A stretch of 43,501 nt of DNA, taken from positions 1 through 43,501 of the forward strand of contig JAUXRI010000273.1 of the NCBI GenBank assembly GCA_030681895.1. The letters run 5' to 3'. This DNA comes from Myxococcales bacterium (GTDB lineage Bacteria; Myxococcota; Myxococcia; Myxococcales; Myxococcaceae). Below, piece by piece: positions 9,133 to 17,089 of this stretch. Below the pieces are notes generated by a model. The model saw nothing but the letters and a program-made list of their open reading frames with translations, was not told where the DNA came from and searched no databases. The translations under genes and the position numbers were made by a program. How positions within the stretch are numbered: the first letter of the stretch is position 1; each line of letters begins with the position of its first letter.

Positions 9133-9606
9133 ATGCGCGCAGCTCGAGTGGTGGTGTCGGTGGTGTTGCTGGTGGGCCTGGCCTCGTCGTGCGCCTTGCG
9201 GCCGCGGTATCGCGACTTCGTGACCGCGAAGACCGACGCGAAGTCGGTGCAGCTGCTCGTCACCAACGGCGCCGGCGCTCCTATGCCGAACGTGAAGGTC
9301 GAGCTGTCGGAGCTGAAGAACCGCGTCGCGATGACGAGCGCGGCCGACGGCACGTTCTCGTTGCCGGTCGAGAAGAAGTACCTCGATGAGAACCCGGTGC
9401 TGGTGCTGCTCCTGCCGCCGGGCACCTCGGCGTACGCGCTGACCCTCGCGCCACCGCCGCTTCCGCCCGCGGCGCCGCAGATGCCCGTGCCGGCGCTGCC
9501 CGCCAGTGAGGCGACCCCCACTCCGACGCCGACTGAAACCACGCCGAGTGGAACCACGCCGACCCCCACGCCGAGTGGGCCCACGCCGACGGGAACCACG
9601 CCATGA
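9133..9606 (+). CDS. Small lipoprotein with carboxypeptidase-regulatory-like domain and Pro/Thr tail
   Basis: The 157-residue product starts with a lipoprotein signal peptide ending in the lipobox LASSC (Cys at residue 20). Residues about 38-85 (VQLLVTNGAGAPMPNVKVELSE and following) resemble the beta-sandwich of carboxypeptidase regulatory-like domains. The last 45 residues are a low-complexity Pro/Thr-rich tail (TPTPTPTETTPSGTTPTP) that probably spans the periplasm or cell wall. It overlaps the next gene at ATGA, so the two small exported proteins form an operon. No function can be assigned. Confidence 0.8.
   Translation: MRAARVVVSVVLLVGLASSCALRPRYRDFVTAKTDAKSVQLLVTNGAGAPMPNVKVELSELKNRVAMTSAADGTFSLPVEKKYLDENPVLVLLLPPGTSAYALTLAPPPLPPAAPQMPVPALPASEATPTPTPTETTPSGTTPTPTPSGPTPTGTTP
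9513..9605 (+). repeat. Degenerate Pro/Thr-coding minisatellite
   Basis: Imperfect units around ACGCCGACCCCCACG, ACGCCGAGTGG and GGAACCACG encode the Thr/Pro/Ser/Gly tail of the lipoprotein at 9133. It looks like slippage-prone coding repeat, with no sign of a separate genetic element. Confidence 0.6.
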
Positions 9607-10157
9607 TGACGCTCGGTCGTTCGTTGTTGATGGTCGCCGTCCTGGGGGCTGCTCCAGCGCTCGCGCAGAGCGACATCTTTCACGGGTGGGCGAAAGACGG
9701 CTCGTGGCTCGCGTTCTCGCGGCCCGGCCGCAACGAGGTCGTCGAGCTCTACTTCTGCAAGACGACCGAGGCGGCGCCGAAGTGGCCGGCGGTGCTCAAC
9801 GATCAGGACTCGATGACCGAAGCCGGGCTCGAGTGCGTTCGGTTCCTCGACCAGAACAAGGCGCCGTACCAGTGGCAGAAGCTCGTCTCGGCGGGTGATC
9901 CGGGCACGTCGCGCAACGGGCTCGCCATCGCCGCGGAGCTCGTCACCGACGGTGAGTCTCCGGGCTTCGTCGTCGAAGGTGGAGGCAAGGCTCAGACCTG
10001 CGCGGCCTCGGGCCTTCGAGAGGCCTCGAAGCTGCAGAAGGCCTTCTGGCACCCGTCGGCGAAGTTCGTCGCGGTCGTCATCGACGGCACGTTTCATCAC
10101 TGCCTGCTGACGGTGAAGGCCGGCAAGGCGCCGGCGATCCCGCCGAAGAAGAAGTAG
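9603..10157 (+). CDS. Exported protein of unknown function
   Basis: The 184-residue protein has a cleavable signal peptide (LLMVAVLGAAPALA followed by QSD). The mature part reads like a small beta-rich periplasmic domain (HGWAKDGSWLAFSRPGRNEV and later HPSAKFVAVVIDG) with a few cysteines (FCKTT, LECVRF, AQTCAAS, HHCLL) that could form disulfides, and it ends in PPKKK. The WAKDGSWLAF and HPSAKFVAVV segments recall the blade motif of WD40/TolB-type repeats, but only two such units are visible. It is coupled to the lipoprotein upstream through an ATGA overlap. Confidence 0.75.
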   Translation: MMTLGRSLLMVAVLGAAPALAQSDIFHGWAKDGSWLAFSRPGRNEVVELYFCKTTEAAPKWPAVLNDQDSMTEAGLECVRFLDQNKAPYQWQKLVSAGDPGTSRNGLAIAAELVTDGESPGFVVEGGGKAQTCAASGLREASKLQKAFWHPSAKFVAVVIDGTFHHCLLTVKAGKAPAIPPKKK

Positions 10158-10241
10158 CCGCAGCGCCGCGGCCTTCCTCAACAGCGAACCCGGGCTTGCA
10201 CGTCGACGGAGGCGGGGCCCTCTTGCGCGCCGCGGTTGGAT

Positions 10242-10260
10242 TGGTTTAGTGGTTTAACCA
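10242..10260. promoter_or_regulatory. GntR/FCD-type operator abutting the regulator start codon
   Basis: The sequence is TGGTTTAGTGGTTTAACCA. The perfect palindrome TGGTT-T-AACCA (10250-10260) ends at the base directly before the ATG at 10261, with an extra TGGTT half-site 8 bp upstream. It is 17 of 19 identical to the site at 2313-2331. The position over the start region, together with the lack of a Shine-Dalgarno sequence, suggests autorepression of a leaderless transcript. A weak -35/-10 pair (TTGCGC at 10223, TTTAGT at 10245) fits that picture. Confidence 0.65.
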
Positions 10261-10995
10261 ATGCCGCTCACCACCCTGTTGCCCCGAGTCCCCCGGCCCG
10301 TCGACGCCGTGCTCTCTCGCCTTCGCGCCGCCGTCGTCGATGGCCACTACCCGGCCGGCGAGCACCTGCCACCGGAGCGGCAGCTCGCCGCGACGCTCGG
10401 AGTGAGCCGGCTCACGCTGCGCGCGGCCGTCGCCAAGCTCGAGTCAGAAGGGCTGGTGCGGGCGCGGCAGGGCGAAGGCGTTCGCGTGCTCGACGTGATG
10501 GAGAACGCGGGGCTCGCGGTGCTCTCGCACTTCGACATCATCGAGCGACCCGACATGTTGCGCTCGTTCCTCGAGCTGCGGCGCGCCGTCGCGGTCGAGG
10601 CGGTCGCTCAGGCCTGCACGCGAGCGACGGCGCGCGACGTCGCCGAGCTCGAGCGCCTGGCTGCTCAACAGGCGGCCGAGACCGACCAGGCCCGCTACCT
10701 CGAGCGAGACGTGGCGTTCGCGAGAGCGGTGCTCCGTTCGGCGCAGGCGTTTGCGACGCTGTTGTTGTTCAACACGCTCATTCCCATCTCGGCGGCCCAC
10801 CCCGAGTTCTCAGAGGCGCTGGTGGAAGACCGCGAGCGCTCACTCGCCGGGTACACCGTCACCATCGCGTGCATTCAAGGCAGAGACGCCGAGATTGCTC
10901 GCACGGTGTTGCGCCGCGCGCTCGAGCTGGCCGATGGCGAAGTCCTCAAGGCCATCGCGCGCCGCCGACGCGCGACGAAGCGGGCGGGGCGATGA
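10261..10995 (+). CDS. GntR-family transcriptional regulator, FCD (FadR) type
   Basis: The 244-residue protein has an N-terminal winged helix-turn-helix (about 13-80; LPPERQLAATLGVSRLTLRAAVAKLESEGLVRARQG) and a C-terminal all-helical FCD ligand domain (about 90-235; LRSFLELRRAVAVEAVAQACTRA). It is predicted to be a dimeric repressor or activator that answers to a small carboxylate or lipid-like ligand. It heads a three-gene operon in which every junction is an ATGA overlap, so it probably controls the unknown protein and the GMC oxidoreductase that follow. Its likely operator touches the start codon, and a near copy lies upstream of the cysteine synthase at 2378. Confidence 0.92.
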   Translation: MPLTTLLPRVPRPVDAVLSRLRAAVVDGHYPAGEHLPPERQLAATLGVSRLTLRAAVAKLESEGLVRARQGEGVRVLDVMENAGLAVLSHFDIIERPDMLRSFLELRRAVAVEAVAQACTRATARDVAELERLAAQQAAETDQARYLERDVAFARAVLRSAQAFATLLLFNTLIPISAAHPEFSEALVEDRERSLAGYTVTIACIQGRDAEIARTVLRRALELADGEVLKAIARRRRATKRAGR

Positions 10996-11975
10996 CGGGG
11001 GCGCAGGCGCTTCGCGGAGCGTCACGGCAGGCGCTTCGTCAGCGCATCGCAGAGGGGCACCGGGTCGACGCGGCCGCCATCGAAGGCTGGGCCTATCGCG
11101 GCACCGTCCTCGGCATGCCGCGGCTCGTCGAGCGCGCCACCTGGCAGACGTTTCAGAAGACGTTCTACCGGCAGCCCGACACGGGGCGTCTCGTCGGGTG
11201 GAACGTGCGGCTGCACCAGGACGGTCTCGACGCGCCCAGCCGGCCGCTCACCTCGAACGGCGTTCCCGTCACCACGTGGCCCTACGAGGTGGTGGAGCCG
11301 GCAGGCACGTCAGTTCCGCCTGGCTTCGACCGTGGGCTGCTCATCGACTACGGGCCGTTCGCAGGCGTGGTGGACTCGATGCGCGTGGTGAAGGACCCGC
11401 TCGTCGCCCTCGAGCCCGGCAACACCGACACGCTCCTCGGGGTGAGCTTCATCAGCCTCGGCGGGCGGTGTGTCGAGACGCCGACGTACTTCCTGCTGGA
11501 GCGCGAACACCCGATCTCGTTCGTGCCGCCTCCCTTCGGCGCGCGGCCGTTGCTGAGCGGCTTCGAGCGAACGTGGGCCGACGCGTTGTTCGACGCCGTG
11601 CTGGGGACACCGGTGGGCGACCGGGAGCGCTTCTGGACGCTGCTGGCGGAGCGAGGCCCAGCGCCACTCGGCGCGGGGCTGCGGCTCGCGGTGCACACGC
11701 TCACCTTCTTGCCCGTGACGATGCGTGGCTACGGCCGGCCTTTCTTTGCGCTCGACGCTCAGGCCCGACTCGACTGCATCGAGGCGATGGCGACGCACCC
11801 ACGGCTGGTGGTGCGGCAGGTCGTCTCGACGCTGAAGGTGCTGGCGTGTTTCGCGCTGCTCGAGGCGCCTGGAGCGCGGCAGCACCTCGGGGACACAGCC
11901 CACGACAGTGACGGCGCTCCTCGAGGCGCCACCGCTCGGGTTCCCGTTGCCCCTTCGGCCGGAGCGTCGCCATGA
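10992..11975 (+). CDS. GMC-oxidoreductase-associated protein, function unknown
   Basis: The 327-residue protein starts at the ATGA overlap with the GntR gene (10992-10995) and ends in an ATGA overlap with the GMC gene. No signal peptide is visible. Residues about 25-185 form a globular domain (WAYRGTVLGMPRLVERATWQ; TDTLLGVSFISLGGRCVETP). Residues about 235-305 (ARLDCIEAMATHPRLVVRQVVSTLKVLACFALL) resemble the small helical domain that precedes or accompanies GMC long-chain alcohol oxidases. I infer that it is a partner of the downstream oxidoreductase, perhaps a substrate-binding or chaperone-like subunit. The frame is open further upstream, but this is shadow sequence through the regulator gene. 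Confidence 0.8.
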   Translation: MTGAQALRGASRQALRQRIAEGHRVDAAAIEGWAYRGTVLGMPRLVERATWQTFQKTFYRQPDTGRLVGWNVRLHQDGLDAPSRPLTSNGVPVTTWPYEVVEPAGTSVPPGFDRGLLIDYGPFAGVVDSMRVVKDPLVALEPGNTDTLLGVSFISLGGRCVETPTYFLLEREHPISFVPPPFGARPLLSGFERTWADALFDAVLGTPVGDRERFWTLLAERGPAPLGAGLRLAVHTLTFLPVTMRGYGRPFFALDAQARLDCIEAMATHPRLVVRQVVSTLKVLACFALLEAPGARQHLGDTAHDSDGAPRGATARVPVAPSAGASP

Positions 11976-13474
11976 CGGCCCTCGTGGAGTTCGACGGGCG
12001 CACGCTCCGAGCGCCGCTGACGCTGCATGCTGATGTCGTCGTGGTGGGCAGTGGGCCCGCAGGCGCGGCCGCGGCGCGGGCGATGGCGCGCAAAGGCCTG
12101 CGTGTCATCGTCGTCGAGGAAGGCCACGAGGCGACGACGGCTGACTTTCCCGAGAGCGGGTTCGAGGCCATGGCGCGCTGGTATCGCGACCTCGGCATGA
12201 CGGTCGCGTTCGGGCCTGCCGTCATTCCGTATCTCCAGGGGCGCGCGGTGGGCGGAACGTCGCTCGTCAACGGCGCCATCTGCTGGCGGCTCCCACGCGA
12301 CGTGCACGAGGGCTGGGTTCGCGCCGACGAAGGGCTCCGTGAGGCGCTCCCGTTCGAGGCGTTCGCGGCGGCAGAGGCGATGGTGGACGAACGGCTGGGC
12401 GTCGCGCCGACGGACCCGACGGTCGCGGGCGAGAAGAACCTGCTCCTGGCGAGAGGCGCGACCGCGCTCGGGCTCGAGCACCGGCCGATTCGTCGCAACA
12501 CCCTCGGCTGCAGGGGCTCGGGCCGCTGTCTGCAGGGCTGCCCCAACGGAGCGAAGACGACGGCCGACCGCACCTTCCTGCTCGACGCGGTGCAGGCCGG
12601 CGCGCGCGTCGTCTCAGGCGTGAAGGTGCGGCGGCTCGTGCTCGAAGGAGGGCGCGCGGTCGGCATCGAAGGCGCGGCGGTCGCGGGGCCCCGGGTCGAC
12701 GTCAGCGCGCGCCATGCCGTGGTGCTCGCCGCGAGCGCCATTCAGACGCCGGTGCTGTTGCGTGAGAGCGGGCTCACCCGCGGGCCGGTGGGCGACAACC
12801 TGATGGCGCACCCCGGCGTCTCGGTGACGGGCCGCTTCGCGCAGATCGTCAACAACCACCTCGGCGCGACCCAGGGCCATGAGGTGATTGGGCTGAGACA
12901 CGAAGGAATCAAGATCGAGGCGCTGGGGTTCGACCTCTCGATCCTCGCGAGCCGGCTGCCGGGCACGGGCCGGAGCTTCGCCACTGCGCTGGAGGGCCTG
13001 GCCCATCACGCAGCGTGGGGCGCGGCGATTCGGGCGAAGGCGCGGGGTTCGGTGCGCAGCGTCGGTGGAGCGCCCATCGTGCGCTACGCGTTGACTGCCG
13101 ACGATCTGCGGGTCGTTCGTCGCGGCGTGCGAGTGCTGTCGGAGTTGTTCTTCGCGGCGGGGGCGGTAGCGGTCGCTCCCGGCGTGAGTGGGGTCGCCTC
13201 GGAGCTGACCTCGGTGGCCCAGGCGCGCGAGCTCGAGCACCTCGCTCCGCTCGAGGCCGGCGCGTATTCGATGTCGATGACGCACCTGTTCGGGACCGCG
13301 CGCATGGGCAGCGATGCTTCGACGAGCGTGGTGCGGCCCGACTTCCGTCACCACGAGGTCGATGGTCTCTACGTCGCCGACTCGAGCGTCTTCCCGACGA
13401 ACACCGGGGTGAATCCGATGGTCAGCATCATGGCGATGGCCCACCTGTGCGGCGAGCGGGTCGCCTTGCGCTAG
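11972..13474 (+). CDS. GMC-family FAD oxidoreductase (alcohol or sterol oxidase-like)
   Basis: The 500-residue enzyme has an N-terminal FAD-binding motif VVVVGSGPAGAAAA (about 22-35) and the GMC signature GRAVGGTSLVNGAICWRLP near 90-108. A Cys-rich segment, GCRGSGRCLQGCPNGAKTT, is typical of long-chain alcohol and cholesterol oxidase-like members. The C-terminal substrate/FAD part contains MTHLFGTARMG and the closing DSSVFPTNTGVNPMVSIMAMA. The likely reaction is oxidation of a primary or secondary alcohol of a lipid or sterol, with electrons passed to oxygen or a carrier. It is the last gene of the GntR operon (ATGA overlap 11972-11975). The natural substrate cannot be deduced. Confidence 0.9.
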   Translation: MTALVEFDGRTLRAPLTLHADVVVVGSGPAGAAAARAMARKGLRVIVVEEGHEATTADFPESGFEAMARWYRDLGMTVAFGPAVIPYLQGRAVGGTSLVNGAICWRLPRDVHEGWVRADEGLREALPFEAFAAAEAMVDERLGVAPTDPTVAGEKNLLLARGATALGLEHRPIRRNTLGCRGSGRCLQGCPNGAKTTADRTFLLDAVQAGARVVSGVKVRRLVLEGGRAVGIEGAAVAGPRVDVSARHAVVLAASAIQTPVLLRESGLTRGPVGDNLMAHPGVSVTGRFAQIVNNHLGATQGHEVIGLRHEGIKIEALGFDLSILASRLPGTGRSFATALEGLAHHAAWGAAIRAKARGSVRSVGGAPIVRYALTADDLRVVRRGVRVLSELFFAAGAVAVAPGVSGVASELTSVAQARELEHLAPLEAGAYSMSMTHLFGTARMGSDASTSVVRPDFRHHEVDGLYVADSSVFPTNTGVNPMVSIMAMAHLCGERVALR

Positions 13475-13720
13475 TCCTCGACGGTGCTGGGAGCGGTGGC
13501 GACTTCGTGCTCGAGCGCTCCGCGAGCCAGCAGGTCTCGAGGCGGCTCGCACGGCCCGCGCGGTGGTGGTCACGGCCGCACGAGCCTCTCTTCGCGCAAG
13601 CGTCGACTCGAGACGCGTGGGCCCCGCTTGGACGCGTCCGCCGACGCTTCGCAGCCCCTCGTGCGCTGCCTCGGCAGTCGGGCCATGTGACTCGCGTGGG
13701 AGCGCGCGTGACGCCAGGCG

Positions 13721-14737
13721 CTACCCGCCGCGCCGATGCATCTCGAGCTGCGGCATCACCTTGAGCTGCTCCGCGTCTGCGAGTGGGCCACGCCTCAGCA
13801 GCTCCGCGCGGGCCTCGGCGCCGCGATCGACCCGTCGATTCCAGACGCGCTCGAGCGTCGCCTCGACGGCCGCGTCATCGGCGCCACTCCGGAGCACGGT
13901 GCGGAGGTCGGTGCTCTCGGTCGCATACAGACACGTGAAGAGCTGCCCATCGGCGCTCACCCGCGCTCGATCGCACGCGCCACAGAACGGCTGCGTCGTC
14001 GACGCGACGATGCCGACGATCTGTCCGCCCGGCAGCGCGAACCGCTCGGCAGGTGCACTGCCCCGGCTCGGCAGGGCGTGTGGGGAGCCGCGCGACGAGG
14101 CGAGCCGCGAGAGGAGCTCCGCGCGTGTCACCACCTGATCACGATCCCACCGGGTGGCGCCGCCGACGTCCATGTACTCGATGAAGCGCAGCTCGGCGCC
14201 GAGCTGCGCGGCGAAGTCGACCAGCGCGTCGACCTCGTGATCGTTCACGCCCCGCAGCAGCACCGTGTCGAGCTTGAGCCGCGAGAAGCCCGCCGTGCGT
14301 GCCGCGTCGAGGCCGTCGAGCACCCGGTGGAGCTCGTCGCGCCGCGCCAGGTGCACGAAGGTCGTTCGCGACAGCGTGTCGAGGCTCACGGTGAGCTGCC
14401 GCAGGCCGGCGTCGAACAGCGGCTTCGCGAGCGAGCGGAGCAGGACGCCATTGGTCGTCAGCGCGAGCTCCTCGAGCGCTTTTCCCGCGAGCGTCTTCAC
14501 CAGCGCGGGCAGGTCAGCCCGCAACAACGGCTCCCCACCGGTGAGGCGCACCTTCCGAACCCCGAGCGCGATGAACCGGTCGACCACGCGTGAGAGCTCC
14601 TCGAAGGTGAGCAGCTCGCTGCGGGGCACCCAGTCGTACTTCGACTCCGGCATGCAGTACTGGCAGCGCAGGTTGCAGCGATCGGTCACCGACAGGCGCA
14701 GGGCGCGCAACGGACGGGAGCGACGGTCGAGAGGCAT
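13721..14737 (-). CDS. moaA: GTP 3',8-cyclase, molybdenum cofactor biosynthesis
   Basis: This 338-residue radical SAM enzyme carries out the first step of molybdopterin synthesis, rearranging GTP to 3',8-cyclo-GTP. The radical SAM cluster is CNLRCQYC (Cys21, Cys25, Cys28), and LTGGEPLLR follows. The C-terminal cluster ligands are CGACDRARVSADGQLFTC, and the protein ends in the Gly-Gly tail characteristic of MoaA. Its place beside two molybdoenzyme modules fits their cofactor demand, although it is transcribed away from them. The ATG at 14737 faces the divergent rhodanese gene across a 147-bp gap. The 246 bp between its stop and the GMC gene holds no gene or clear terminator that I can see. 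Confidence 0.95.
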   Translation of the reverse strand: MPLDRRSRPLRALRLSVTDRCNLRCQYCMPESKYDWVPRSELLTFEELSRVVDRFIALGVRKVRLTGGEPLLRADLPALVKTLAGKALEELALTTNGVLLRSLAKPLFDAGLRQLTVSLDTLSRTTFVHLARRDELHRVLDGLDAARTAGFSRLKLDTVLLRGVNDHEVDALVDFAAQLGAELRFIEYMDVGGATRWDRDQVVTRAELLSRLASSRGSPHALPSRGSAPAERFALPGGQIVGIVASTTQPFCGACDRARVSADGQLFTCLYATESTDLRTVLRSGADDAAVEATLERVWNRRVDRGAEARAELLRRGPLADAEQLKVMPQLEMHRRGG

Positions 14738-14814
14738 GCACGCTCAAGAGCCATCGGGGCGTTGCGAGGTTCGCCTCAGCTTCAAGTGTTCGGAATTCCT
14801 GGCTGCATCAGTCC

Positions 14815-14831
14815 GCTGAATCGTCTTCAGC
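14815..14831. promoter_or_regulatory. Short inverted repeat in the moaA/rhodanese intergenic region
   Basis: GCTGAA-TCGTC-TTCAGC is a perfect 6-bp inverted repeat with a 5-base centre, about 54 bp before the rhodanese ATG. It could be an operator for the first molybdoenzyme module or for moaA. It is short enough to be chance. Confidence 0.25.
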
Positions 14832-14884
14832 AGCGTTGGCTCTCAGCGGTCGACGGTCTTCCGATTCGTTCCCCAGGAGTCTCA

Positions 14885-15820
14885 ATGACACGCGTCTTGC
14901 TGCTCGCCGCACTCTGCTCGGCCCCTGCCTTCGCGCAGGACGCCTTCATCAGCGCCGATGACGCCCTCAAGCTCGTCGGCAAAGACGGCGTTCGGTTCGT
15001 CGCCTCCGACAACGAGAAGGACTTCGAGAAGGGCCACCTGCCGGGCGCGGTCGAGGCCTTCGCGCACGACCTGCAGTTCCTCGACGACGTGCGCAAGTGC
15101 AAGGGCCTGCCGATGTGCGAAGCCACGGCGTTCGACTTCATCGGCAAGACGCTGGGCATCGACGCGGCGACGCAGGTCGTCGTCTACGACGCGGGCATGG
15201 GCGTGAACGCGAGCGGCACCTGGTTCTTCCTCGCGCTCTACGGCCACAAGAACGTACGCATTCTCGATGGCGGGCTCGCGGCGTGGAAGGCGAAGGGCGG
15301 GGCCATCGAAGAGGGCAAGGGCAAGGCTCCGGCGGCGAAGACCTTCAAGGGCGCAGTGCAGACCTCGATGATCGCGAGCCGCGCCGAGGTCGAGGCCGCG
15401 TCGAAGGATCCGTCGAAGGCGCTCATCCTCGACTCGCGCCACAAGCTCGAGGAGTACACCGGCAAGGAGCTGCTCGCGGGGCTCACCGGCCCAGGCAAGG
15501 AGCTCACGGTCGCGCGTGGAGGCTTCATTCCCGGCGCCGTCTTCTCGCCGTGGACCAAGTACGCGGGCAACAAAGACGCCGAGGCCGGCAAGCCGACGCT
15601 CAAAGACGCGAAGGACCTGCAGAAGCAGCTCGAGAAGCTGAAGAAGAATGGCTACGACGCCGGCAAGCCCATCATCACGTACTGCCACGTCGGCCTCGGC
15701 CGCGGCTCGTTCCAGTACCTCGCGATGCTCAAGGCCGGGCACACCAACACGAAGCTGTACGTCGGCGGCTGGAGCGAGTGGGGCAACACGCCTGAGCTCG
15801 CGCTCGGCACGCAGCAGTGA
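14885..15820 (+). CDS. Exported tandem rhodanese (thiosulfate sulfurtransferase)
   Basis: The 311-residue protein has a signal peptide (MTRVLLLAALCSAPAFA, cleaved before QDA), so it works in the periplasm. Two rhodanese domains follow: an N-terminal inactive one (about 20-145; its active-site place reads VVYDAGMGVNAS) and a C-terminal active one (about 160-305) with the catalytic Cys267 in ITYCHVGLGRG. It is expected to move sulfane sulfur between thiosulfate, persulfides and an acceptor. The ATG at 14885 is chosen over upstream starts because of the AGGAG box at about 14873 and the signal peptide. It is the first gene of the module-1 operon, 10 bases before the YeeE/YedE gene. Confidence 0.92.
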   Translation: MTRVLLLAALCSAPAFAQDAFISADDALKLVGKDGVRFVASDNEKDFEKGHLPGAVEAFAHDLQFLDDVRKCKGLPMCEATAFDFIGKTLGIDAATQVVVYDAGMGVNASGTWFFLALYGHKNVRILDGGLAAWKAKGGAIEEGKGKAPAAKTFKGAVQTSMIASRAEVEAASKDPSKALILDSRHKLEEYTGKELLAGLTGPGKELTVARGGFIPGAVFSPWTKYAGNKDAEAGKPTLKDAKDLQKQLEKLKKNGYDAGKPIITYCHVGLGRGSFQYLAMLKAGHTNTKLYVGGWSEWGNTPELALGTQQ

Positions 15821-15830
15821 GCGCGCTCCC

Positions 15831-16955
15831 ATGATCCCCATCCTCGGCGGACTCCTCACTGGCGCAGCGTTCGGCATCGTCCTCTACAAGGTCGGCGCGA
15901 GCCGGTTCTCGCGCGTCATCGGCATGCTGACGCTGAGAGACACCAAGGTGATGAAGTTCGCCTTCACCGCCATCGCGACGGCCTCGACGCTGTACGGCCT
16001 GGCCTCGCTCTTCGGCGTCGCGGAGCAGTGGCACCTGGTGCCGCGCGTGATGCCGTTCCTCGGCTCGGCGCACGTGCTCGGCGGCATCATCTTCGGCGTC
16101 GCGATGGGCACGACTGGCACCTGCCCTGGCACCTGCATCGCGAAGGCCGGCGGGCGTGGTGGTGACAAACGCTTCGCGACGCTCTTCAGCGTCTTCGGGC
16201 TCGCGCTGGGAATTCTCGCCTACGCGGCGCTCAAGACGCCGCTCACCGACGCTGGCGTCATCGCGACGAACCAGAAGCCGATGACGCTGCACGGCCTGCT
16301 CGGCTTGCCCTACGGCGTCGTGGCGCTGGGCTGGGGCGCGCTGTTCTTCACCATCACGATGGTCGTCGACCGCTTCCTGCCAGAGAAACACTTCGCGCCC
16401 TCGAAGGAGTCGCGCACGCTGCTCGACGTGGTGCGCGGCGAGTGGAGCTGGCTCGCGGGCGGAATTCTGGGCGGCACCGTCATCGTCCTGGCCACCGCGC
16501 AGAACGGCTACCTCGGCTTCTCGGGCGCAGCGCTCGCGGTCGTCGGTGGAGTGGCGCACCTCGTTGGTCACCCGATGGAGTTGGTGCCGAAGATCAACGA
16601 CGACATCCTCTGGCGGGCGATGCTGATCGTCGGCGTCTTCCCCGGCGCCTTCCTCGCGAGTCTGTTCTCGACGAAGTCGGAAGCCGCGACGCACCCGACG
16701 GTGAAGCACACGTTCAGCCTCAAGGCGTCGTCGAAGGCGCTGGCGGGCGGCTTCGGGCTCTCGCTCGGCGCGATGATCGGCGGCGGCTGCACCACGGGCG
16801 CCTTCATCGCCGCGTGGCCGACGCTCTCGGTGGGGAGCCTCGCGATGGGCGGAACGTTCTTCGTCGCCTCGATGGCCACCTCCAACCTGTTGCTGCTGAC
16901 CCGGCGCCTCGACTTCGCGAAGGCCCAGGCCGTCGGTGACGAGGTGTACGACTGA
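15831..16955 (+). CDS. YeeE/YedE-family membrane protein, putative thiosulfate/sulfur transporter
   Basis: The 374-residue inner-membrane protein has about nine or ten hydrophobic segments and the two internally repeated motifs of the family, GTTGTCPGTCIA (Cys98, Cys102) and IGGGCTTGAFIAAWPTLS (Cys320). In characterised relatives (TsuA) conserved cysteines line the path for thiosulfate uptake, and other family members take part in sulfur and selenium metabolism. Placement between two rhodanese genes supports a sulfur substrate. Its stop overlaps the start of a 44-residue ORF by one base (TGATG). The exact substrate and direction of transport are inferred. Confidence 0.88.
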   Translation: MIPILGGLLTGAAFGIVLYKVGASRFSRVIGMLTLRDTKVMKFAFTAIATASTLYGLASLFGVAEQWHLVPRVMPFLGSAHVLGGIIFGVAMGTTGTCPGTCIAKAGGRGGDKRFATLFSVFGLALGILAYAALKTPLTDAGVIATNQKPMTLHGLLGLPYGVVALGWGALFFTITMVVDRFLPEKHFAPSKESRTLLDVVRGEWSWLAGGILGGTVIVLATAQNGYLGFSGAALAVVGGVAHLVGHPMELVPKINDDILWRAMLIVGVFPGAFLASLFSTKSEAATHPTVKHTFSLKASSKALAGGFGLSLGAMIGGGCTTGAFIAAWPTLSVGSLAMGGTFFVASMATSNLLLLTRRLDFAKAQAVGDEVYD

Positions 16956-17089
16956 TGAAGCGCTCGGTGCGAATCATGTTCCTCGTGTTGATCGCCGCGC
17001 TCACCGCGGGGCTCATCGCCCTGCGTTCGCAGAACCAGGCGCGAGAGACACGGCTCGCGCAAACGCCTTCGGCCCAGGTGACGCCATGA
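16955..17089 (+). CDS. 44-residue membrane peptide in the sulfur operon
   Basis: This short frame encodes MKRSVRIMFLVLIAALTAGL and 24 further residues, ending AQVTP. One hydrophobic helix (residues 7-23) follows a positively charged N-terminus, so the protein is probably anchored with a short polar tail in the periplasm. Its ATG overlaps the transporter stop (TGATG) and its own stop overlaps the next ATG (ATGA), which is the junction style of every gene in this operon. That tight packing is the main reason to believe it is translated. It may be a small subunit or stabiliser of the transporter or of the rhodanese-like protein. No homologue is recognised. Confidence 0.65.
   Translation: MKRSVRIMFLVLIAALTAGLIALRSQNQARETRLAQTPSAQVTP

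Noticed and set aside
13475..13720. Possible gene or RNA in the 246-bp gap between the GMC and moaA genes
   Set aside because: The short frames there are arginine-rich, without start signals or domain features, and no convincing hairpin terminator or RNA structure was found by eye.
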